Counted from the first letter of the stretch, positions 38,220-48,262 are shown. The stretch is DNA of 64,000 nucleotides from Tangfeifania diversioriginum (GCA_945873105.1 CAMCBW010000015.1:1-64000); one strand, 5' to 3'. Program-made: numbers and translations. The notes: a model not told the origin generated them from the sequence alone.

Positions 38220-39647
38220 TCAATGGGGTAAGAGGATGATACTGTCGTTGATCAGCTGAACAAAAATGGGGGGTGGATTCAGTCCAAGGTAGACAGCCAA
38301 GGCCAGCAGCAAGTATTGGGACAATGACTCCCACTGACTGATTTTGACCACCTGTGAATCGTCAAAACCTTCGACGGGTACGAAGAGCACTTTGAATATG
38401 TTCTTGCCGAATGCCCAGATAATCATGGTAAGAAGCAGTAAAACCACCACCAGCAGCAAGATCTGTTTGGCATCGAAGATGGACTTGAAGATCAGGAATT
38501 CACTCACGAACAGTCCGGAAGGGGGCATCGCGGCAGAACTGACAAAGCCGAGCAACAGAACGATCGCTCCGGTAGGATTGTATTTGAAGTAGTTTCCCAG
38601 GTGCGTTATGCTTTTACTTTGAAACACCCTGTAAAGCTGGTTGTACTGAAAGAATAAACTCGATTTTACAAAGGCATGCAGCACAATGTGCAGGATGGCC
38701 GCATAATAACCGATACCCCCGGCAGCGATACCCAACATGACGATGCCCATGTGTTCAATGCCGGAATAGGCGAACATCCTTTTGATGTTTTTGACTTTCA
38801 GCATGTAAACAGTCGCCACAAAAAGCGACAGAAAGGCCGCTGAACCCACCACCAGTTGGGCCCAGTGCAGGAGCGGAGTGTTGGCAATGACCACATAAAA
38901 CCGGAATATCCCGACGAATCCAAGGTTCATCAGCACACTGGCCATCAGGGCTCCGGCAGGGGCCGGAGCAGTATCCTTGGCATCTATTCCGGCCGTAAAC
39001 ATCGGTACTAGTCCCAGTTTGGCGGTGAATCCGGTGAAAATAAAGAGGAAGGCCATCCTGAGCCAGACCGGATTTAGCTCTTTGCTGTTGGCCAGGAGGT
39101 TGCTGAAGGAGAGATTGTCGGATCCTGCTTGTTGCAGCGAAAGGCTAAGGAAAAGTATGCCAATGAAAATGAAGGTGATGCTGATGGCACAGATGAAGAC
39201 ATATTTCCAGGTGCCCTCCAGGGCCAGCTTGTTGCGGTGGTGATAGATCAGGGCGGAGGCGCTAAGGGTCGTGATCTCGGTGAAAATCCAGGTTACTGCA
39301 ATATGGTTGGAGAGGTAGCCGGCAGTGATGGCCATGATCAGCAGAATCATCGAAGCAAGGTACAAAGACCTGGACCTGGGGGGCTCGTGGTGATTCTCGA
39401 TGTAAATATAGCTGTGAATTGCGGCGGGTATGGCGATGATGGTGAGGGTAACGAGCAGCAGGATTCCAAGGGAGTCGAAGGTGAAATAGACGGAATCCGT
39501 TGTGCCCAACAGGGTTGAGGCCTTGAGGGTAAACCAGGATTGCCAAACCAAAAATAATCCCAGCAAAGAGAATACAAACTGTTTGTTCCTGCTAAAAAAG
39601 AGGGTCAAAACAACCGCGATGGAACCTAATAAGTAAATGATAACCAT
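38220..39647 (-). CDS. HyfF/NuoN/MrpD-like proton-translocating membrane subunit
   Basis: AKLGLVPMFTAGIDAKDTAPAPAGALMASVLMNLGF; RMFAYSGIEHMGIV. Confidence 0.9.
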   Translation of the reverse strand: MVIIYLLGSIAVVLTLFFSRNKQFVFSLLGLFLVWQSWFTLKASTLLGTTDSVYFTFDSLGILLLVTLTIIAIPAAIHSYIYIENHHEPPRSRSLYLASMILLIMAITAGYLSNHIAVTWIFTEITTLSASALIYHHRNKLALEGTWKYVFICAISITFIFIGILFLSLSLQQAGSDNLSFSNLLANSKELNPVWLRMAFLFIFTGFTAKLGLVPMFTAGIDAKDTAPAPAGALMASVLMNLGFVGIFRFYVVIANTPLLHWAQLVVGSAAFLSLFVATVYMLKVKNIKRMFAYSGIEHMGIVMLGIAAGGIGYYAAILHIVLHAFVKSSLFFQYNQLYRVFQSKSITHLGNYFKYNPTGAIVLLLGFVSSAAMPPSGLFVSEFLIFKSIFDAKQILLLVVVLLLLTMIIWAFGKNIFKVLFVPVEGFDDSQVVKISQWESLSQYLLLALAVYLGLNPPPIFVQLINDSIILLPH

Positions 39648-39665
39648 TGATTTCGGGTGTTTGAA

Positions 39666-40298
39666 TTAATAATCTTTTAAGTTGCTCAGCTGATCCACAT
39701 CCACATCCTTGAAAACGTCCCCAATCTTGTTCATAAAGATGCCCAGGATCAGCACACTGGCAAAAATATCCAGCATGATACCCAGGTTCACCAGGATCGG
39801 CATCTCGTTCCCGATGGCCAGGGAGAGGACAAAAACGCCATTCTCAATCACCATGTATCCCATAACGTGGGTGATGATTTTGCGACGGGTGGCAATCAGG
39901 TACAACCCGAAAAAGAGGGTGGAGAGTGCCACCACGAAGAAGATCTTGTCTAGATGAGTGTCATCAATCATCGTGGCAATCAAAATATTGACAACCACAA
40001 TGGAAGTGGTAATCACCAGTGAAACAAAATTGGGCAGGAAGGGCTCCGCTTCGCGGGTAATATTGTTCCGCTTCAGCAAATAACTCAGGAAAATGGGCAC
40101 TGCCAGTGATTTGAATACAATGGTTTCAAGGAGGATCAAGGTTAGGTTCACCACGCCAATTTCACTCAGCTGAATAAACACGACGAAAAACAACAATACC
40201 CCCTGAAAAGCCAGCACATTGATGTAGGTCATCATTCTGTTGGCAATGGACATATAGAAGAGGGTGATGATAAATACAATCAGGAGTACATGTATCAT
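39666..40298 (-). CDS. HyfE/NuoK-like membrane subunit
   Basis: 210 aa, about 6 TM, MGYMVIENGVFVLSLAIGNEMPILVNLGIMLDIF. Confidence 0.85.
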   Translation of the reverse strand: MIHVLLIVFIITLFYMSIANRMMTYINVLAFQGVLLFFVVFIQLSEIGVVNLTLILLETIVFKSLAVPIFLSYLLKRNNITREAEPFLPNFVSLVITTSIVVVNILIATMIDDTHLDKIFFVVALSTLFFGLYLIATRRKIITHVMGYMVIENGVFVLSLAIGNEMPILVNLGIMLDIFASVLILGIFMNKIGDVFKDVDVDQLSNLKDY

Positions 40299-40322
40299 AA
40301 GTTCCTATTTTATTTGAGATGT

Positions 40323-41228
40323 CTAGATAAATTTTTGGAGAATCAGCAGTACTCCGAAAAAGATGAGCAAGCTAACAGAAGTGAGTACAACAATAAACTG
40401 TGGATTGTGACTCATTCTGAAACGGGCCATAAACGATTCGATCAAACCAATGGCTACGGCCATCAGAAACTGAATGCCAAAAAAAGCAGAAATGGCATAC
40501 TGGTAAGGAATTACACCAATGAAAAGATTGACGATGAGCGCTCCGTACAAGGCAAATTTAAGGTAGCCGGCCGTCAATATCAATCCCAGGTCAAAACCAC
40601 TGTTGTCGAGGATCATCACCTCGTGGACCATGGTCAATTCGAGGTGCGTCTTGGGGTCATCAATCGGCATGCGGCTGTTCTCTATCATGGCAATCATTAG
40701 CAGGACAAAGGTTGCCAGGGCAGCCATTGCGTAGCTGATTTGGGATCCAATGTGCAGGGAGGCAAAAATCTCCTGAAAAGAGGTGTGTCCCGAAAGCAGG
40801 GCAAGGGAGCCCATCAGGATGAAGAAGGCAGGCTCTGCAAACATGGAATAAAGTGCTTCACGGCTGGCTCCCATCCCCTCAAAACTGCTGCCGGTATCCA
40901 GGGCTGCGATGATGCTGAAGAATTTTCCCAGAGCCAGCACATAGGCGAAGAAGATGAAATCACCATTGAAACTGAGCACTCCCTTCGACTGCCCGAATGG
41001 TACCACCAGCATGGCCATCACCACAGAGGCGAAGTAAACGGTGGGTGCCAGTTGAAATACAAAGCTGGTGGTTTCGCTGTAAACAGTTCCTTTGCGGAAC
41101 AACCGGAGAACATCCCTGATTGGTTGCATTATTCCCGGACCTTTCCGGCCCGAAGCCAGACTCTTGGTCCGGATAATGATCCCTGTAAAGAACAGGGCAG
41201 CCAACAATATCAATGTAACACTCAGCAT
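40323..41228 (-). CDS. HyfC/NuoH-like membrane subunit
   Basis: MQPIRDVLRLFRKG; FSIIAALDTGSSFEGMGASREALYSMFAEPAFF; DDPKTHLELTMVHEVM. Confidence 0.92.
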   Translation of the reverse strand: MLSVTLILLAALFFTGIIIRTKSLASGRKGPGIMQPIRDVLRLFRKGTVYSETTSFVFQLAPTVYFASVVMAMLVVPFGQSKGVLSFNGDFIFFAYVLALGKFFSIIAALDTGSSFEGMGASREALYSMFAEPAFFILMGSLALLSGHTSFQEIFASLHIGSQISYAMAALATFVLLMIAMIENSRMPIDDPKTHLELTMVHEVMILDNSGFDLGLILTAGYLKFALYGALIVNLFIGVIPYQYAISAFFGIQFLMAVAIGLIESFMARFRMSHNPQFIVVLTSVSLLIFFGVLLILQKFI

Positions 41229-41230
41229 GG

Positions 41231-43258
41231 TTATAGAAGTTTTAACAGTTCAATGAAGGATACAACATACCGGTAAAGCACCGGAATACCAAGTACAGTA
41301 ACGATAAAAACAATCCCATACAAGATGTAGAACTGTAGTCTACCATTGTTCAGGAAGATAAACCGGCCCATGAAATTCTTGTTCAACTTCAGGATCCGGT
41401 CTATCAGATTCTTTTCAACTTTATCGTAGGAATGGGTTTTATACCCTGCCTCATTGGGGAAAATCCCCTTCACAGTGGTCTCCTCTTTTTCTACCAGCAG
41501 GACAGGAGCAAACAATTTGCCAAAGGTCCTGACAAAAGAGCCTGCGGTATATTGTTGCTTGACAGTGGGTGCCACGTAACCGCAACCCCAGGTCGAAGCA
41601 GTGCTTACCCGACTGCGGGAGCGAAAATAGCTGCGCAATCCGAAAATCAGGGCCACCAGTAGTACAAGCAGCCATACAGCCAGGCTGATCGGTTGCAATA
41701 CTTCAAACACACCATCCTGCAAGGGATTGTTCGTCCACATGGTACCTCCGGTAAACAGACCGACCGGCATGGACAATAACCTGATGAAAAGCATAGGAAA
41801 CAATCCGATGAGGAGAATAACAGCAGCAAGCAGATAGGTAGGAATCAGTTGTACGAAGGGTACCTCCCGGCAGGTGGGAGGCAGGGGAGAGCGTTCATTT
41901 CCAAGGAAGATGATTCCAAATGCCTTGGTAAAGCAAAGCATCGCCAATCCACCGATGGCAGCCAATCCTACCGTTGAGAAGATCGCGGCAAGCATGGAAA
42001 AGAGGTTGCCACCGGAGAGCCAGTTGTACAATCCGGTATAGAGGATAAATTCAGAGATAAAGCCGTTGAACGGTGGAATTCCGCAAATGGAGATGGAGGC
42101 TATTAAAAACAGCAGGGTGGTTTGGGGCATCCTTTTAACCAATCCCCCCAGCTTTTCTATCTCCATGGTATGGGTTGCCTGGTAAACATTGCCAGCGGCA
42201 TAGAAAAGCAATGATTTGAACAAGCCATGGTTGAGGGTATGCAACAATGCTCCGGCGAAACCAAGCGTCGTCAATACCTGGTTGCCGGTGCCGATGCCGA
42301 TACAGCCAAGTCCGATCCCAATTCCGATGATGCCGATATTTTCGATGCTGTGGTAAGCAAGCAGCTTCTTCAGGTTGTGCTGGATGATGGCAAGCATCAC
42401 CCCATAGAGTCCGGAAATCACGGAGATGACGAGCAGGATGTATCCGGCTGTCAGGTAGTCAGTTTTGACAATCAACAACATACGGAGAATTCCAAAGATG
42501 CCAATCTTGATAATCACCCCCGACATCATCCCGGAAATATGGGAAGGGGCAGCGGGATGCGCATAGGGCAACCAGGTGTGAAAGGGTACAAAGCCGGCTT
42601 TGAGGGCAAATGCCACGAAGAAACAGAGGAACAGCACCAGGGAGGCCATCCCCGGCAGGGAGGCAGAATAGGTAGTGATGGCTTGGAAATCGTAACTGCC
42701 GGTTTTGTTGAGGACCCACAGGAATCCGATCATCAGAAACACAATGGAGAAGTGAGCCTGTATCAGGTAGTTGATGCCGGCTTTGATGGTTACAGGATTC
42801 TCGTGCTCGAAAATAATCAAGAAAAAGGAACTTAAGGCCAGGATTTCCCAGGCAATCAGGAATACCAGACTGTTCTGTATACCACAAATGCTGATGATGG
42901 AGGTATGTTGAAGCAAAAAGGCTATGCTGTGCAAGGTAAGGCTGTTGTTCCGTTTTTTGTAGGCTTTCAGGTAGGAGTAACCATAGATGGCCCCGGTTAG
43001 AAAAATCAGGTTGATGATCAGGATAAACCATCCGGACAGGGCATCAATCCTGATCGGAATAGCTCCCGTGACATAACTTCCCGGTAGGGTGGTGGAGAAG
43101 GGAGTACCCAAAAGACTTTGCACCGCCAGATAACCGGAGAGGATTATATTGACCGTTAGCAACAACAAGGTGAGCATACCTTTCCCCTTTACCTTCAGAA
43201 AAGGGAAAAATAGCATCCCGGCAAACGGTATCCCTACAAAAGCGGTGATCAGATTCAT
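41231..43258 (-). CDS. HyfB/NuoL-like membrane subunit, copy 2 of tandem pair
   Basis: AGFVPFHTWLPYAHPAAPSHISGMMSGVIIKIGIFGILRM; LLAYHSIENIGIIGIG; WGCGYVAPTVKQQYTAGSF. Confidence 0.93.
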   Translation of the reverse strand: MNLITAFVGIPFAGMLFFPFLKVKGKGMLTLLLLTVNIILSGYLAVQSLLGTPFSTTLPGSYVTGAIPIRIDALSGWFILIINLIFLTGAIYGYSYLKAYKKRNNSLTLHSIAFLLQHTSIISICGIQNSLVFLIAWEILALSSFFLIIFEHENPVTIKAGINYLIQAHFSIVFLMIGFLWVLNKTGSYDFQAITTYSASLPGMASLVLFLCFFVAFALKAGFVPFHTWLPYAHPAAPSHISGMMSGVIIKIGIFGILRMLLIVKTDYLTAGYILLVISVISGLYGVMLAIIQHNLKKLLAYHSIENIGIIGIGIGLGCIGIGTGNQVLTTLGFAGALLHTLNHGLFKSLLFYAAGNVYQATHTMEIEKLGGLVKRMPQTTLLFLIASISICGIPPFNGFISEFILYTGLYNWLSGGNLFSMLAAIFSTVGLAAIGGLAMLCFTKAFGIIFLGNERSPLPPTCREVPFVQLIPTYLLAAVILLIGLFPMLFIRLLSMPVGLFTGGTMWTNNPLQDGVFEVLQPISLAVWLLVLLVALIFGLRSYFRSRSRVSTASTWGCGYVAPTVKQQYTAGSFVRTFGKLFAPVLLVEKEETTVKGIFPNEAGYKTHSYDKVEKNLIDRILKLNKNFMGRFIFLNNGRLQFYILYGIVFIVTVLGIPVLYRYVVSFIELLKLL

Positions 43259-45261
43259 GCTACAATGTTAAAAATCGAGAGCAAGATCATGGCAAGCACA
43301 AAAACAATTCCATACAAAACGTACGATTGTATGCGTCCGTTCTGTATGAAGCTGAAGTAATTGGCCGAATTGACCATCCAGTCGGCCAGGGGAAGGATCA
43401 GCTTTTTCTCAAAAAGATCCTGATAATGCGATCCGTAAGATTTTCTGGCAGGAAATATTTCGCCCTGTTTCAATTCTTCAAATTGCTTCTTTTCAATCAC
43501 CAAAACATTGAAAATTTTAGACAATGGCTTGGAAAAAGATTTTCCGGTATATTGCTGCCGTTGATTCGGAGCCACATAGCCGCAGCCCCAGGTCGCACCT
43601 GCCTTGATACTTCTGTTTTTTAGCAACGAAGCGCGAATCAGCCAGGTGGCAGCGACAATCCCCACCAGTAGCAGCGAATAAAGGCTAATCCGCATGGAAG
43701 CTGTAACAATGCTGTCAAACATGGAGGGATCCGACTGCATGGGATGTATCATGACCAGGATGGTGCCGACGAATTTCAGGTATACCTGGGGAAAGAATGC
43801 AACACTGAGCATCAGGGCAATTATAACGAATTGGGGCACAAGCATTCTCATCGAAACCTCCTGTGGCTGGTGGTCAAGTTTGGTACGCGGTTGTCCCAGG
43901 AAGATGGTGCCAAACGATTTTGTAAAGGTCAGCAAGGAGAGACCCCCTACAAGGCTCATACCTGCAAGGGTCAATACAAAAAGGATTGTTTGACTGATAC
44001 TGCTGCTGTTCACCCCTGCGACCAATCCATTGTAAATTAAAAATTCGGAGACAAAGCCATTCAATGGAGGCAACCCTCCAATGGCCAGTGCACCGATAAG
44101 AAATACAACCGCTGTTTTCGGCATCGATTTAATCAATCCTCCCAGATTTTCCATGTTTTGGGTGTGGGTTTGCTGGTAAATGGAACCGGCAGCGTAGAAC
44201 AGCAATGACTTAAAGAGGGAGTGGTTTAGTACGTGCAGCAAGGCCCCGCCAAAACCGAGGTAGTACATCAAAGCGTTGTTGATGCCAATTCCCATCAGTC
44301 CGATTCCAATGCCAATTCCTATCACACCAATGTTTTCAATGGTACAGTAGGCAAGCATGCGTTTGAAGTCCCTGTGAACGGCGGCATTCAAGATTCCGTA
44401 GAGGCTGGTCAAAATGGAGAGGGTTAGGATGATTTCGCCCAAAAGCAAAAAATCAGCCTGCAAAAAGGTAATCATCCGCAATATCCCATAGATCCCCAGT
44501 TTTACAATCACTCCAGACATCACACCCGAAACATGTGCGGGAGCAGCCGGATGTGCATGGGGCAACCAGCTGTGGAAAGGGATAAAGCCGGCTTTAATGC
44601 CAAAACCAACGAAAAACAGCAGAAACAACCAGAGGTTTTGGTTGGTTTGGAAATAGGTCTGGATGGCACTGAAGCTGAATGACCCGGTTTGGTTGTAAAC
44701 CCAGATGAATCCGATGGTCAGAAAAGTTACCCCAATGTGCATCTGAACAAAATAGTTGATGGCTGCCTTGAAAGTTTTGGGATTTTCATGGTCGAAAAGT
44801 ACGAGCATCATGGAAGTGAGCGACATGATTTCCCAAACCACCAGAAAGGCAAAACCGTTCTGTATCATGCAGACAAAAAGCATGGAGAGGTGAAAGAAGA
44901 GAAAAAGGATCCAGTGCATCGACCGTTTAGCCCTTGAAAGCTGGTAACTTTTAAGGTATCCGGTGCCATAAAAGAATCCAGTCACTACCGTGAAGTTGAT
45001 GATCAAAATAAACCAGGAGGAGAGTCCGTCCAATCTCAAAAGTACCTCCCCGGCAAAATTGCCAAATTGGAAGGTCATCTCAAAAGGTTGAAACATCAAC
45101 GCTTGTAAAGCAATCCAACTTGTAGTAATTGAGGTATATACAACAGCAATTGCCGAGATCCAAAATAAAAATTTTTGGGGCAATACCAGCATCAACAGAA
45201 AAACCAACGCTGTCAACAGGATTGTCCCGTTCAACAACGCGGCACCAGAAAAAATTTCCAC
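43255..45261 (-). CDS. HyfB/NuoL-like membrane subunit, copy 1 of tandem pair
   Basis: AGFIPFHSWLPHAHPAAPAHVSGVMSGVIVKLGIYGILRM; WGCGYVAPNQRQQYTGKSF. 4-bp overlap with copy 2. Confidence 0.93.
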   Translation of the reverse strand: MEIFSGAALLNGTILLTALVFLLMLVLPQKFLFWISAIAVVYTSITTSWIALQALMFQPFEMTFQFGNFAGEVLLRLDGLSSWFILIINFTVVTGFFYGTGYLKSYQLSRAKRSMHWILFLFFHLSMLFVCMIQNGFAFLVVWEIMSLTSMMLVLFDHENPKTFKAAINYFVQMHIGVTFLTIGFIWVYNQTGSFSFSAIQTYFQTNQNLWLFLLFFVGFGIKAGFIPFHSWLPHAHPAAPAHVSGVMSGVIVKLGIYGILRMITFLQADFLLLGEIILTLSILTSLYGILNAAVHRDFKRMLAYCTIENIGVIGIGIGIGLMGIGINNALMYYLGFGGALLHVLNHSLFKSLLFYAAGSIYQQTHTQNMENLGGLIKSMPKTAVVFLIGALAIGGLPPLNGFVSEFLIYNGLVAGVNSSSISQTILFVLTLAGMSLVGGLSLLTFTKSFGTIFLGQPRTKLDHQPQEVSMRMLVPQFVIIALMLSVAFFPQVYLKFVGTILVMIHPMQSDPSMFDSIVTASMRISLYSLLLVGIVAATWLIRASLLKNRSIKAGATWGCGYVAPNQRQQYTGKSFSKPLSKIFNVLVIEKKQFEELKQGEIFPARKSYGSHYQDLFEKKLILPLADWMVNSANYFSFIQNGRIQSYVLYGIVFVLAMILLSIFNIVA

Positions 45262-45349
45262 TATAGCAGTTTTGGGTTTCTATTTACAAAGTAAGGCTAT
45301 TATACAGTGTAATCAAAGAAAAAAGGCCACAAATCCCAATTTTTAAAGC

Positions 45350-45485
45350 ATGGGGCATAGGGCATGGGGCATAAGGCATGGGGCGTGGCGTATTGCGGTG
45401 ATGAGCATGAAGAAAAGGAAAACAGGAAAGGCTTGGGAGCGCAGTACTCCAAAATCGAAAATCGAAAATCGAAAATCCAAAATAG
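45350..45485. repeat. Short-period repeats GGGGCATA-type and AAAATCGA-type
   Basis: ggggcatagggcatggggcataaggcatggggcgtgg and aaaatcgaaaatcgaaaatcgaaaatcc. Confidence 0.85.
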
Positions 45486-45486
45486 T

Positions 45487-47394
45487 CTACTGTTTGTTGA
45501 ATCTACGTTTGAACTTACTCTCGCCGTTCATGATGGCCTCAAGGATGTACCTTCCCTTTGGCAGATAGGCTACATTGTAATTAAACCTGCCCTGTTTTAC
45601 ACTTTGATACTCATGTCGTTCAACCAGTTTGCCATCGGCAGTAATGGTCACTTCCATTTTACCCGGAAGATCTGAGTGATAATCCAGGGCTATTGAATCT
45701 TTGGTCATTCTTGGATACAGCACAAAGGCATATTGCGAATTGCAGGTATCAGGGCGGTAGGTTGGGGAGGTAGTGAAAGCCAAAAATTGACCATTGCCAC
45801 AATCACTTTCAAAGTTTTTAATCAACCGGCCATGAAGATCCAGCAAGCGAAGATACCCAAACCCTTGTTCCGCCTCGTACCAAAATTCCAGGCCGTTTCC
45901 TGCACTGTCGTTAAGCATCAACTCATATTTACCTGCTTTGAGTGAAAGGGTATCAAGGTACATCGTTCCGGGGTTCGTCTGTTCGGGGCTTTTTAGGTAA
46001 ACACTTTCACCTGAACTGTCAACGATGGTGATGGTATTGTCTTTGGGATGGTTGTTGGTAAGGTACTGGACAACAAATTTCTCTGGCAGCACCACGGGCG
46101 ATTCAAATTGTGAAACCAGGGAGTTGTCTCCACTCCATTCATCTTTTCTTCCGTTCGGGTTGTTAAGCGTTACCTGAAAATGATGGTCGGATCCGGGGGC
46201 TTCAATGGTGCCGGGCAGAATTACCTCCTCAGATTTTCCGAATGCAAGATTTCCCTTCCAATGAAACAACTGTTTCTTTCCTCCAAGGGTCTGGTAGACA
46301 ATGTCCACCTTGTTGAGCGGTTCGCTGCCAAGATTCCGGATGACAATCCTCGGACGAAAGTTGGCCGGATTCATCCGGTTGTAAAGCTTGTTCCCATTTG
46401 GAACCAGAATTTCTTCGATGGCAACATCATTCTTGCTGTTGGGACCCTTGTATTGTACCAGGTAGGAGGCAATATTCTCATTGGCCTGTATGTTTTCTGT
46501 AGCAGCATAAGGCTCCATTGCCAAATGAAGGAGATGTTCCCCCGGTTTCAGGAACAGGTCGTAGCAGTCGGCCGGCTGCAGATCGCCGGGGCACCACATG
46601 CCACGGTCAAAGATCCAGGTACCCCCTTGTGGATAGAGGGGATTTGATCCGCACTCCTTCCACAGATTCTTCCGCTCAATGGTTGTTCCGTCCACTTGAA
46701 CCTCCCGCCACCTGCTGCAAAATTCACTGCATCCTTTGGGTTTGTCCATGCCATGCCCGGTTTGCTGAATTCTTAACCGGTTCACAACACTGTTTTTTTG
46801 CGTTACCACAGCCATGGGGGCAAGTAGTTTTTCTATGGGTTTATCAGGATCGCCGTATCTAAAGGAGCCATTCCACATAGGTTGGATGGAGATAGGATCC
46901 AATACGGGCTTTCCTGTGGTAATTTCGAAATCTACGGTTAGTGCCCAACCTACAGTCTGGGGTTCATAGCCGGAATGGGCATATTCGATCTCCACACTGT
47001 CACGCAGCAACTGCGAGAAATCTGTCACATCCACTGTCCAGGTAAAATCCCACCCTTTGTTGTAGATGCTGCCATAGGGGGTTAACATCCTGCCCAACTC
47101 ATAATTCAGCGACTGACCATTTTTTCCACCTTGTTTCAGCAAGGTGATATGATCCAGGTAATCCCAGTGCGCACAGGGTAGCGTATCCGGACAACCCAGC
47201 GTGACATGCAGGAGAATCTTTCTGATTTCAAGCTTTTGATCCGGAAATTTACTCCATACCGGAAATTTTCTTAATCCGCTTGGATGGGTTGTCACGGTTA
47301 CTTTGTTGTGAGTGGTTACATGCAATGTTGGGCCACTTTGGCCATTGCTGGTGATTGCCAGCAAAAGCAGGAGGGTGAAAAGATATACTTTCAT
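45487..47394 (-). CDS. Secreted PNGase F-like (peptide-N-glycosidase family) protein
   Basis: Signal peptide; LHVTLGCPDTLPCAHWDYLDHITLL; CSEFCSRWREV; C-terminal region with T9SS-like/adhesion beta domains. Confidence 0.6.
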   Translation of the reverse strand: MKVYLFTLLLLLAITSNGQSGPTLHVTTHNKVTVTTHPSGLRKFPVWSKFPDQKLEIRKILLHVTLGCPDTLPCAHWDYLDHITLLKQGGKNGQSLNYELGRMLTPYGSIYNKGWDFTWTVDVTDFSQLLRDSVEIEYAHSGYEPQTVGWALTVDFEITTGKPVLDPISIQPMWNGSFRYGDPDKPIEKLLAPMAVVTQKNSVVNRLRIQQTGHGMDKPKGCSEFCSRWREVQVDGTTIERKNLWKECGSNPLYPQGGTWIFDRGMWCPGDLQPADCYDLFLKPGEHLLHLAMEPYAATENIQANENIASYLVQYKGPNSKNDVAIEEILVPNGNKLYNRMNPANFRPRIVIRNLGSEPLNKVDIVYQTLGGKKQLFHWKGNLAFGKSEEVILPGTIEAPGSDHHFQVTLNNPNGRKDEWSGDNSLVSQFESPVVLPEKFVVQYLTNNHPKDNTITIVDSSGESVYLKSPEQTNPGTMYLDTLSLKAGKYELMLNDSAGNGLEFWYEAEQGFGYLRLLDLHGRLIKNFESDCGNGQFLAFTTSPTYRPDTCNSQYAFVLYPRMTKDSIALDYHSDLPGKMEVTITADGKLVERHEYQSVKQGRFNYNVAYLPKGRYILEAIMNGESKFKRRFNKQ

Positions 47395-47738
47395 GTGTTT
47401 ATAGTCTGTTTTTCAAAGGTGGCATAGAAGCATAAAAGTAAATTTTTTGGTTGGATTATCGCTGGCTATTTTCTGTCTGATTTTCAACGAAAGATGTCCC
47501 TCCTGCAGCGGAGTGTTAAAAAACCTGCTGTAAAACATATTAATAAATTAACTTTGTATGTTTCATTGAATCAATAAGTTGAAAATAATTCAAAATTCTT
47601 TTTTAACATTTTCTTAATGCGGGTAAGTATATCTTAACACTTTTTAATAAAAAGATGTAATTTAGTCGTGGAATTGAAATGAAACGTTGTTATCGGCTTT
47701 TACTAAAACTAAGTGTTTATTCTATCTAAACTATCAAA

Positions 47739-47770
47739 GAGTGGGTCTCAAAACCCGCTCTTTTTGTTTT
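47739..47770 (+). terminator. Rho-independent terminator upstream of rpsF
   Basis: GAGTGGGT-CTCAAA-ACCCGCTC followed by TTTTTGTTTT. Confidence 0.8.
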
Positions 47771-47827
47771 GTATGGTTTTCATCCGGACTGGCCGAAATA
47801 ACTTAATACAAAAAGATTGAATTACAG

Positions 47828-47858
47828 TTGGTAGAAAGAGAAAAGTTGTCTATTTTTG
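47828..47858 (+). promoter_or_regulatory. Bacteroidetes-type promoter for the rpsF operon
   Basis: TTG (47828-47830) - 20 nt - TATTTTTG (47851-47858), matching TAnnTTTG. Confidence 0.6.
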
Positions 47859-47906
47859 CGCCACTCAAATTACGAGTATATTGTTGAATGTAAATTTTAA
47901 AAAAGT

Positions 47907-48260
47907 ATGTTGAACCAGTACGAAACCGTTTTCATTACTACTCCCGTTTTGTCTGATGCTCAGATGAAGGAAGCGGTAGGAAAGTTCAAGGATCTTATCA
48001 CCTCCCATGGTTGTGAATTGATTCATGAAGAAAATTGGGGATTAAAAAAATTGGCTTATCCCATTCAAAAGAAATCGACAGGGTTTTATCAACTCCTCGA
48101 ATTCAAAGCCGATCCTGCCTTCATTGGTAAACTCGAGACAGAGTTTCGCCGTGACGAACGTATCATCCGTTTCATTACCGTGAAATTGGAGAAATATGCT
48201 GCTGAGTATGCAGAAAAGAGAAGAAAGAAAGTTAATGCAAAAACTCAATCAGAAAATTAG
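47907..48260 (+). CDS. rpsF: 30S ribosomal protein S6
   Basis: [24 protein letters not shown]...[13 protein letters not shown]. Confidence 0.97.
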   Translation: MLNQYETVFITTPVLSDAQMKEAVGKFKDLITSHGCELIHEENWGLKKLAYPIQKKSTGFYQLLEFKADPAFIGKLETEFRRDERIIRFITVKLEKYAAEYAEKRRKKVNAKTQSEN

Positions 48261-48262
48261 TC

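Noticed and set aside
40740-41276. Long plus-strand ORFs (also 42227-42835 and 39129-39518) antisense to Ehr genes
   Set aside because: They are low-quality, Gln/Gly/His-rich mirror frames of strongly recognisable membrane proteins on the other strand.
35756-45261. Annotating the cluster as an active [NiFe] hydrogenase-4 or formate hydrogenlyase
   Set aside because: Three of four Ni-Fe ligand cysteines and most small-subunit cluster cysteines appear absent, and no hyp maturation or formate dehydrogenase genes are in the window.
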